Source: JBBDIM01 sp040880405
Lineage (GTDB): Bacteria > Planctomycetota > Planctomycetia > Pirellulales > Pirellulaceae
Reading direction: 5' to 3'
Assembly: GCA_040880405.1 (NCBI GenBank)
Contig: JBBDIM010000084.1
Span: 1 to 5,139, forward strand
Length of the DNA: 5,139 nt
Made by a program: the position numbers and the translations under genes. The notes beneath the pieces were generated by a model that was given only the letters and a program-made list of their open reading frames with translations, was not told the origin of the DNA and made no database searches. Positions 1-4,674 of the stretch are shown here, one piece after another; positions within the stretch are counted from its first letter, which is position 1; every line of letters starts with the position of its first letter.

Positions 1-111
1 CGATTTCACATCGGCCGTGTAAAACACGTAGGTGAACACCCCTAAACCGACCACCATCAGGACCATCAAGATCACAACGACCTGGAGGCCTTGGTTATCA
101 CGGGTTGCCAT
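1..111 (-). CDS. N-terminal fragment of a small single-pass membrane protein, function unknown
   Basis: Read on the minus strand, an ATG at 111-109 opens a frame of 37 codons that runs off the left edge without a stop. The peptide starts MATRDNQGLQ and continues with a strongly hydrophobic stretch at about residues 10-31 (V, I, L, M, G and F rich, ending FTYVFY), followed by a polar TADVKS. This looks like an N-terminal transmembrane anchor rather than a cleaved signal peptide, since there is no basic n-region of the usual kind and no AXA-like site in view. A strong Shine-Dalgarno lies 9 nt upstream, which supports this start. The MATR-NQGLQ opening resembles short hypothetical membrane proteins I recall from planctomycete genomes, but I cannot assign a function. 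It diverges from polA and is not part of that transcription unit. The rest of the protein lies outside the window. Confidence 0.75.
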   Translation of the reverse strand, partial: MATRDNQGLQVVVILMVLMVVGLGVFTYVFYTADVKS

Positions 112-120
112 ATTTCAAAA

Positions 121-126
121 CTCCTT
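121..126 (-). promoter_or_regulatory. Shine-Dalgarno of the minus-strand membrane protein
   Basis: On the minus strand this reads AAGGAG, separated by 9 nt (TTTTGAAAT) from the ATG at 111-109. It is a near-ideal ribosome binding site and decides the start of the partial gene. It contrasts with polA, which has no comparable site. Confidence 0.75.
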
Positions 127-190
127 GCTGAAGACGGAAGTCGGCGACTAGATCCGAAAAGCGCGAATGACGAGGCGTGGTAATCTTTTC

Positions 191-218
191 AACATAATTA
201 CCTGGAAATTGATTTCAA
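191..218 (-). promoter_or_regulatory. candidate sigma70-type promoter for the minus-strand membrane protein
   Basis: On the minus strand, TTGAAA (218-213; 5 of 6 to TTGACA) is followed after 16 nt by TATGTT (196-191; 4 of 6 to TATAAT). Transcription would begin near 184, giving a leader of about 70 nt to the ATG at 111. The spacing and position suit the gene, but this is a by-eye match in a lineage whose promoters are poorly described. Confidence 0.35.
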
Positions 219-221
219 CTT

Positions 222-236
222 CCAAGGCACCCTTGG
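222..236. repeat. perfect inverted repeat CCAAGG-CAC-CCTTGG
   Basis: Six-base arms (222-227 and 231-236) flank a 3-nt centre. It sits immediately upstream of the candidate minus-strand -35 box at 213-218, where a regulator could act. A 6-bp dyad in a region this size is expected by chance, so its role is unproven. Confidence 0.35.
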
Positions 237-252
237 CTCTCTCAATGAGCCC

Positions 253-278
253 CTTACACCAAACGAAACCAGTGTAAG
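253..278. repeat. perfect inverted repeat CTTACAC-N12-GTGTAAG
   Basis: Seven-base arms at 253-259 and 272-278 are separated by 12 nt. No T-tract follows on either strand, so this is not an intrinsic terminator. The arm length and spacing would fit a dimeric regulator site or a short hairpin. It is one of several dyads in this intergenic region. Confidence 0.4.
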
Positions 279-350
279 TCGAGGTGCGACGGCGTGGGTT
301 TCGCCTCGGGATTACCGCGATGTCCTGATTCTAGTCGGGCTCAAATCCAG

Positions 351-414
351 AGTCAACGAATTTGAATTCGTGGGTAACTCGTTATTTCCCAATGGGTTTA
401 GACAGTCGTTGACT
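351..414. repeat. nested inverted repeats: AGTCAACGA / TCGTTGACT enclosing an AT-rich palindrome
   Basis: The 9-base arm AGTCAACGA (351-359) has its exact reverse complement TCGTTGACT at 406-414, 46 nt apart. Overlapping the left arm is a near-continuous palindrome at 356-371 with 7-base arms (ACGAATT and AATTCGT) around a TG centre. A smaller TAAC-TC-GTTA dyad lies at 375-384. The recurring CGTT/AACG core suggests repeated binding sites for one factor, or a foldable region. No T-tract follows, so a terminator is unlikely. Confidence 0.4.
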
Positions 415-507
415 TTCCGCCACATGTCGCCATTCGGCCTCACTCAAGTGGGGAGGGGCGTGGCGTTGGAGCGACCGGAAATGGCATGGACTCCGGCCTG
501 CCCGCAT

Positions 508-537
508 TGTGCGCAACCTATTGGCACCCAATAATAT
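508..537 (+). promoter_or_regulatory. weak promoter-like match upstream of polA
   Basis: TTGTGC (508-513; 3 of 6 to the -35 consensus), an 18-nt spacer and TAATAT (532-537; 4 of 6 to the -10 consensus) lie about 60 bp before the annotated polA start, in the most AT-rich spot of that stretch (AATAATATA). The match is weak and I give it only as the best candidate found. An AGGAG at 545-549 lies too far from the polA ATG to serve it. Confidence 0.2.
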
Positions 538-594
538 ACGCATTAGGAGCCACTCGCTCGACTTACTCCGACCCCTACAGGCCATGGACTGCCG

Positions 595-3459
595 ATGCCA
601 GGACGCAACTTTCAAACGTCGCTGAATTTCAACGCCCCAGGCGGGGAAAAAATTCCCGCTGCGGATGACCGAACCACCGAGAGCGATGGCCCCGACGCCA
701 TTTCAAACGTCCTCAGCGGCGTGGAGGGCCTGCAGGATGCCGAGGTTTGGATTGTCGATTCCCACTCGCTCATCTTCCAGGTGTTCCACGCGATACCCCC
801 CATGACCGGCCCGGCCGGACAACCGGTGGCGGCGATCTACGGCTTTTGCCGCGACATGCTGTTCCTGCTGGAAAAGAAGCGGCCTGACTACCTGATCTGC
901 GCCTTCGACATGCCGGGTAAGACCTTTCGCCATGACCTGTACGATGATTACAAGGTCCATCGCGAGGAGATGCCCCAGGAATTGAGGCCGCAAATCGAAG
1001 GGATTCACCGTTTCATGGAAGCGATGACCTTGCCGGTGATCCAGCGCGAGTCGTTCGAAGCGGACGACGTGCTCGCCACACTCGCTCGACAGGTGGAAGT
1101 GGCGGGCGGCCGCTGCACCTTGGTCACCACGGACAAGGATTGTCGGCAACTAATCACTGAGCACGTTCAACTATTCAACGTCCGCAAGAATGCTTACTAC
1201 AACGCCGAGGCGTTGCTCAAAGACTGGGGAATTCGGCCCGATCAAGTGGTCGACTTCCAATCACTCGTGGGTGACTCGGTCGACAATGTGCCTGGCATCC
1301 CGCTCATCGGGCCGAAGATCGCTAAGGAATTGCTTCTGAAGTACGAGACCTTGGACAACATCCTGGACCATGCGGAGGAAATCTCCGGCAATAAACGGCG
1401 CGAAAACTTGGTCAATGGGCGAGAAATGGCCCACATCAGTCGCGACTTGGTGAGGTTGGTCAACGATATCCCCCTGGAGATCGACTGGGATGCCTGCCGG
1501 GTCACGCCGATCAATTTGCCCGCCTGTCAGGACCTGTGCCGCGAGTTCGGGTTTCGCACCTTGGCGGATCAGTTCGCCAATCTCGACCTGGGGCAGGGGA
1601 GTGCGGCCCCGGCTGCACCGACAGGGATCGATCCATCTACGGTCGACTATCAGAGCGTGACCTCGCTTGAGCAGTTGCAGGAGCTGGTAGAATTACTGGA
1701 AAAGCAAAAACTCCTCTCGCTCGATACGGAGACCACCAGCACCAATGCCCGCTGGGCCGATTTGGTCGGGATCTCGATCGGCTGGGAAGTGGGCAAAGCC
1801 CGCTACATTCCGCTCCGGGCCCCCGCGGGAGAACCGGTACTCGATCAGGAAAAATGTGTGGAGATCCTCCGCCCTGTGCTGGAGGACCCCAAGATCGGCA
1901 AGATCGGGCAAAACCTGAAGTACGACCTGACCGTGCTGCGATCGGCCGGCGTGAACGTTCAAGGGGTTGTCTTCGATACGATGGTGGCCCACTACCTGCT
2001 GGAATCGGGCGCTCGATCGCATGGGATGGACGAGCTCTCGCGACGATACCTGGGTCACGAAACGGTGAAGATCGGCGAGCTGATCGGGACCGGCAAGAAC
2101 CAGAAAAAAATGGATGAAGTCCCCCTGGAGACCATCTCGTTTTACGCGAGCGAAGACGCCGATATTCCCCTGCGGCTGTACCCGATTCTGAAAGAACGTC
2201 TGGAGGAAGAAAAACTGCTTTCGCTGCTTCTCGACGTGGAATTGCCGCTGATTGAGGCCCTCGCTGAACTGGAGTACAACGGCATCAAGGTCGATGTCGA
2301 CCGTTTGGGCGTCCTCAGCGAACTGTACGGCAACCGCATGGACCGCCTGGAGGCGGAGATCCACGACATCGCCGGCCGCCCCTTCAACATCGCCTCACCT
2401 AAACAACTCGCGCAGATCTTGTTTGAAGAACGGGGGCTGCCGATCATCCGCAAGACCAAGACGGGAGCCAGTACGGATGCCGAGGTCCTGGAGCAGTTGG
2501 CGAAGATCGACCCATTGCCGCGCAAGATCATGGAGTATCGTCAATACGCCAAGCTGAAGAACACCTACCTCGATACGCTCCCCCATCTGATCAATCCGAA
2601 AACAGGGCTGGTGCATACCTCGTTCAACCAGGTCGTCGCCGCCACGGGGCGCCTCAGTTCCAATGAACCCAATCTGCAAAACATCCCCATTCGGACCGAG
2701 GAGGGGCGTGAAATCCGTTCCGCCTTTCGCCCCAGCCAAGACGATTGGGTTTTGGTTTGCGCCGACTACTCTCAGATCGAACTGCGCGTCCTTGCGCACT
2801 TCTCGCAGGATGAGGCCCTAATCGAAGCCTACCGGCAAGATCAGGATATTCACGCCAAGGTCGCCGCCGAAGTATACGAGGTGCCGCTGGATCAGGTCAG
2901 TTCCAGCCAACGCCGCAGCGCCAAGGCGATCAACTTTGGGATTGTGTATGGCCAAAGTGCCTTTGGGTTGGCCAAGTCGCTGGATATCAGCAAGGAAGAG
3001 GCGTTCGGATTCATCGATGCTTATTTCAAACGTTACCCGGGCGTCGACGAATTTATGGAACAAACCTTGCAAAAATGTTATGAGGAAGGTTACGTCCATA
3101 CCATCCTCAATCGCAAACGCAAAATCGATGGTGTCCGCAGCCCCGCCAAGCGAGATCGTCTGGCTCGACAATTAACGATGCCGGAACGGACCGCGGTGAA
3201 CACGGTCATCCAAGGATCCGCGGCCGATATCATCAAGCTGGCGATGCTCCGGGTCCGTGGCAAACTTCGAGATTGCTCTTTCCCCGTGAACGTATTGCTG
3301 CAAATTCATGACGAACTGGTGTTTGAGACACCGAAGGGGAATGTCAACGATCTCGTGCCGATCATCCAGGCGGAAATGATGGCTGCCGCCGAGTTGGCGG
3401 TGCCGCTGGTGGTGGATATCGAATCGGGCCCCAATTGGGCCGAATGTCAACCGGTTTGA
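595..3459 (+). CDS. polA: DNA polymerase I, three-domain, full length
   Basis: This cytoplasmic repair and Okazaki-fragment-processing polymerase has 954 residues (E. coli: 928), with three domains. The 5' nuclease (about 50-340) opens IVDSHSLIFQVFHA and keeps its metal ligands: D55, D105, E155-A-D157-D158, D180 and D182 in TTDKD, and D227 and D230 in GDSVDNVPG, followed by the helix-hairpin-helix GIPLIGPKIAKELL. The 3'-5' exonuclease (about 360-545) has D377 and E379 (LDTET), D444 (QNLKYD), Y517 and D521 (YASEDAD), matching E. coli D355, E357, D424, Y497 and D501, so proofreading should be active. The polymerase (about 560-954) has motif A ADYSQIELR with D724, motif B RRSAKAINFGIVYG with R773, K777, F781 and Y785, and motif C QIHDELVFE with D906. 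The first ~48 residues are unconserved. The start is uncertain: the ATG at 595 has no Shine-Dalgarno, and GTG at 721 is an in-frame alternative. An in-frame TAG at 544-546 bounds the frame. Product identity is near certain. Confidence 0.98.
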   Translation: MPGRNFQTSLNFNAPGGEKIPAADDRTTESDGPDAISNVLSGVEGLQDAEVWIVDSHSLIFQVFHAIPPMTGPAGQPVAAIYGFCRDMLFLLEKKRPDYLICAFDMPGKTFRHDLYDDYKVHREEMPQELRPQIEGIHRFMEAMTLPVIQRESFEADDVLATLARQVEVAGGRCTLVTTDKDCRQLITEHVQLFNVRKNAYYNAEALLKDWGIRPDQVVDFQSLVGDSVDNVPGIPLIGPKIAKELLLKYETLDNILDHAEEISGNKRRENLVNGREMAHISRDLVRLVNDIPLEIDWDACRVTPINLPACQDLCREFGFRTLADQFANLDLGQGSAAPAAPTGIDPSTVDYQSVTSLEQLQELVELLEKQKLLSLDTETTSTNARWADLVGISIGWEVGKARYIPLRAPAGEPVLDQEKCVEILRPVLEDPKIGKIGQNLKYDLTVLRSAGVNVQGVVFDTMVAHYLLESGARSHGMDELSRRYLGHETVKIGELIGTGKNQKKMDEVPLETISFYASEDADIPLRLYPILKERLEEEKLLSLLLDVELPLIEALAELEYNGIKVDVDRLGVLSELYGNRMDRLEAEIHDIAGRPFNIASPKQLAQILFEERGLPIIRKTKTGASTDAEVLEQLAKIDPLPRKIMEYRQYAKLKNTYLDTLPHLINPKTGLVHTSFNQVVAATGRLSSNEPNLQNIPIRTEEGREIRSAFRPSQDDWVLVCADYSQIELRVLAHFSQDEALIEAYRQDQDIHAKVAAEVYEVPLDQVSSSQRRSAKAINFGIVYGQSAFGLAKSLDISKEEAFGFIDAYFKRYPGVDEFMEQTLQKCYEEGYVHTILNRKRKIDGVRSPAKRDRLARQLTMPERTAVNTVIQGSAADIIKLAMLRVRGKLRDCSFPVNVLLQIHDELVFETPKGNVNDLVPIIQAEMMAAAELAVPLVVDIESGPNWAECQPV

Positions 3460-3637
3460 AAAGGGCGATGAGCGCGTGATTCTCAATTGGGGAAGTGTCC
3501 AACGGGAATCTTTGGGGTGAAAACCGACTGTGGTTATCCGCTTCGGCTTCGTGGAAATCCGCAACTTTTCCGCCCCGTGAGGGCCCCGGTTTTGAAGGTT
3601 CAACAGGGCGAACTACGCAATCGCGCCTCTCAGAGGA

Positions 3638-3654
3638 CGCCTCGAACCGAGGCG
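3638..3654 (+). promoter_or_regulatory. hairpin just upstream of the coaE ribosome binding site
   Basis: CGCCTCG (3638-3644) and CGAGGCG (3648-3654) form a perfect 7-bp GC-rich stem with an AAC loop, ending 3 nt before the GGAG at 3658. An alternative stem can form just upstream (GCGCCTC at 3623-3629 with GAGG at 3633-3636 and CGC at 3638-3640, with one bulged A), and it uses the same CGC. The two folds would be mutually exclusive. A role in setting coaE translation is inference from position only. Confidence 0.4.
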
Positions 3655-3657
3655 AAT

Positions 3658-3661
3658 GGAG
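3658..3661 (+). promoter_or_regulatory. short-spaced Shine-Dalgarno of coaE
   Basis: GGAG is followed after only 4 nt by the ATG at 3666. The spacing is shorter than usual but still supports this ATG over the upstream GTG at 3495, together with the Walker A position expected at the very N-terminus of CoaE. Confidence 0.5.
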
Positions 3662-3665
3662 CAAG

Positions 3666-4268
3666 ATGAAGACGGTCGGAATCCTCGGCGGAATCGCCAG
3701 CGGGAAGAGCGAGGTGACCCGAATTCTCAGCGAATTAGGAGCCGCTATCTTCGACGGAGACCGTGCAGGCCATGAAGTCCTCCGTAACCCGGCGGTAAAG
3801 GAGCGGATTCGCCAGCAGTTCGGATCCGAGGTCTTTGATCCAGAGGGTGAGGTCGACCGCCGCCGCCTCGCGGCCGTGGTATTTGCCAATACGCCGGAAG
3901 GACCGGCTGCGCTCACGAAACTAGAGCGGATTACCCACCCGAAAATCCGCGAAATGTTGGATCAGCAAAGAATTTGCTACCTTAAAGCTGGCAATGTTCC
4001 GCTGCTGGTACTAGACGCCCCTGTTATGATAAAAGCTGGTTGGTTGGCCGATTGCGACCATGTCCTATTTGTCCAGTCGAGTCGTGAAAACCGTCTCGCT
4101 CGGGCCAAAGACCGAGCCTGGAGCGAATTAGAATTTGACGCCCGTGAGGCAAGGCAGGAAAATTTGGACGAGAAACGTGAGCTGGCCGACGATATAGTGA
4201 ATAATGATCAAGACCTTCCTCACTTACGTAGACAAGTACTAGCGGTCTGGGACGACCTCCTGGACTGA
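3666..4268 (+). CDS. coaE: dephospho-CoA kinase
   Basis: It catalyses the last step of coenzyme A synthesis, ATP-dependent phosphorylation of the 3'-hydroxyl of dephospho-CoA, in the cytoplasm. The product is 200 residues, normal for the family. It begins MKTVGILGGIASGKS, with the P-loop at residues 8-15 (G-G-I-A-S-G-K-S) where other CoaE proteins have it. FDGDRAGHEVL follows (D30, D32), matching the IDAD..AHEVL segment that holds the catalytic aspartate. Further on are DRRRLAAVVFA, the ITHPKIREML segment (THP), LLVLDAP, and a lid and C-terminal region with RLARAKDR and ADDIVNN. One oddity is K123 in DAPVMIKAGW: most relatives I recall have an acidic residue there (PLLFE or similar). The frame is open upstream to a GTG at 3495, but the added 57 residues are unconserved and would push the P-loop away from the N-terminus, so ATG 3666 is preferred. 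It lies between polA and rho on the same strand. Confidence 0.95.
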   Translation: MKTVGILGGIASGKSEVTRILSELGAAIFDGDRAGHEVLRNPAVKERIRQQFGSEVFDPEGEVDRRRLAAVVFANTPEGPAALTKLERITHPKIREMLDQQRICYLKAGNVPLLVLDAPVMIKAGWLADCDHVLFVQSSRENRLARAKDRAWSELEFDAREARQENLDEKRELADDIVNNDQDLPHLRRQVLAVWDDLLD

Positions 4269-4331
4269 GTGCCTACTGCCCTGAGCGACTCCTGCCACAA
4301 GTAGCCGCCGCCATCGTGGAAATTTTTTACG

Positions 4332-4357
4332 CCCACCCCTTCCCTCTTTTCTCACCC
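4332..4357 (+). promoter_or_regulatory. C-rich, G-free tract: candidate Rho-utilisation (rut) site
   Basis: These 26 bases contain 16 C, 8 T, 2 A and no G. Rho binds unstructured C-rich, G-poor RNA through YC dinucleotides, and such dinucleotides (CC, TC) are dense here. The tract lies 64 nt after the coaE stop and about 320 nt before the rho start. It could end coaE transcription, serve negative autoregulation of rho, or both. The composition is directly visible; the function is inferred. Confidence 0.4.
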
Positions 4358-4467
4358 GACGAAGGTTGTCCCGTTTTAGTGGCGGGGAAAACGACTTAAT
4401 GCCAAAGCTTGGGGACCTTTGATCGCCGGGACCATGAAGCCCTTTGAATTTCAGTAGAACCCTATGA

Positions 4468-4505
4468 GATAACCATTTGCGCCGATTGCAAATCCAGCGG
4501 TTGTC
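4468..4505 (+). promoter_or_regulatory. two-tier stem-loop in the rho upstream region
   Basis: The inner stem is ATTTGC (4475-4480) with GCAAAT (4488-4493), 6 bp around a 7-nt loop. Directly stacked below it, GATAACC (4468-4474) pairs with GGTTGTC (4499-4505): 7 pairs, one of them G-U, with a 5-nt bulge (4494-4498) on the 3' side. Thirteen pairs in 38 nt make this the most extended local fold I found outside the genes. No T-run follows at once, so it is not a standard terminator. A cis-regulatory leader element is a reasonable guess. Confidence 0.4.
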
Positions 4506-4511
4506 GCCTCG

Positions 4512-4529
4512 CGAACACCGCTTCGTTTT
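4512..4529 (+). terminator. weak terminator-like stem with T4
   Basis: CGAA (4512-4515) pairs with TTCG (4522-4525) around a 6-nt loop and is followed by TTTT (4526-4529). Four base pairs are too few for an efficient intrinsic terminator. It is listed because it lies 6 nt after the larger stem-loop, an arrangement that could form an attenuator. Low confidence. Confidence 0.12.
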
Positions 4530-4661
4530 GCTACAACGATGGTGTCTCCTCAATTGTCCTGCGTTGGCCACGGATCGGTTGCCCCGAAGACTTTTCAAGA
4601 CAACCTAACACTCGTGGCTCGTGTCGGTACCTTTAATCAGGCCGGCCAGGAACCTTTTCTC

Positions 4662-4665
4662 GGAG
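4662..4665 (+). promoter_or_regulatory. Shine-Dalgarno of rho
   Basis: GGAG, within CGGAGAA, lies 9 nt before the ATG at 4675. The other nearby ATG at 4667 is in a different frame, only 1 nt from this site, and leads to a 64-codon frame without family features. The spacing therefore decides for 4675. Confidence 0.65.
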
Positions 4666-4674
4666 AATGGCTCG

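Larger units (their letters stand above)
112..594. other. non-coding divergent intergenic region between the membrane protein gene and polA
   Basis: These 483 bp separate two divergently oriented genes. I find no convincing coding sequence: the open frames here are short and out of context, and none has a recognisable product. I also find no tRNA or rRNA. The region holds the minus-strand ribosome binding site and candidate promoter near its left end, four perfect inverted repeats between 222 and 414, and only a weak promoter-like match near 508-537 toward polA. The length is generous for a bacterial divergent promoter region, so it may carry regulatory sites for both genes. Confidence 0.6.
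3460..3665 (+). other. polA-coaE intergenic spacer
   Basis: These 206 bp separate polA from the preferred coaE start. The coaE frame stays open across most of it (from a GTG at 3495), but that translation is low-complexity and unlike CoaE. I see no canonical intrinsic terminator: a short GCCC-N5-GGGC stem at 3572-3584 is too small and is not directly followed by a T-run. The two genes may therefore be co-transcribed. The last 30 bases contain the hairpin and ribosome binding site of coaE. Confidence 0.5.
4269..4674 (+). other. long untranslated region between coaE and rho, candidate rho leader
   Basis: These 406 bp hold no credible protein gene. The only notable open frames are a lysine/arginine-rich antisense frame with no recognisable motifs and two 7-codon frames (4399-4422, 4434-4457). 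No canonical terminator follows coaE: there is a T6 run at 4323-4328, but only a 3-bp stem (CCA-TCG-TGG) in front of it. The region includes the C-rich tract at 4332-4357, a two-tier stem-loop at 4468-4505, a weak stem with a T-run at 4512-4529, and a GGTTG/CAACC pairing (4577-4581 with 4601-4605). I could not pick out a convincing promoter. In E. coli, rho has a long leader used for autoregulation, and this region may play the same part. Confidence 0.5.

Noticed and set aside
331..356. tRNA T-arm-like string GGGCTCAAATCC
   Set aside because: The flanking bases do not form the 5-bp T stem, and no acceptor, D or anticodon arm can be laid out around it.
382..615. 77-codon minus-strand frame upstream of polA
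   Set aside because: No convincing ribosome site or recognisable motif, and it overlaps the polA start; treated as chance.
1693..2364. 223-codon minus-strand frame inside polA, and other long antisense frames there
   Set aside because: These are shadows of a strongly conserved gene, with the H, Q and R richness typical of antisense translation of GC-rich coding sequence.
3495..3665. N-terminal extension of CoaE from a GTG at 3495
   Set aside because: The 57 extra residues are low-complexity and unlike CoaE, the P-loop belongs at the extreme N-terminus, and the GGGGA before 3495 lies only one or two bases from the GTG.
4372..4393. CGTTTT-N10-AAAACG hairpin as a coaE terminator
   Set aside because: It has only two GC pairs, no T-run follows the 3' arm, and it competes with a CCCG/CGGG pairing inside the same segment.
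4399..4457. Two 7-codon frames (4399-4422 and 4434-4457) as a rho leader peptide
   Set aside because: Both are too short to distinguish from chance. The first has a GGGG 11 nt upstream, the second no clear ribosome site, and neither resembles a known leader peptide.
4239..4598. 119-codon antisense open frame across the coaE-rho gap
   Set aside because: It is rich in Arg, Lys and Ser, has no recognisable motif, and starts inside a region better explained as a leader. It looks like a chance frame.
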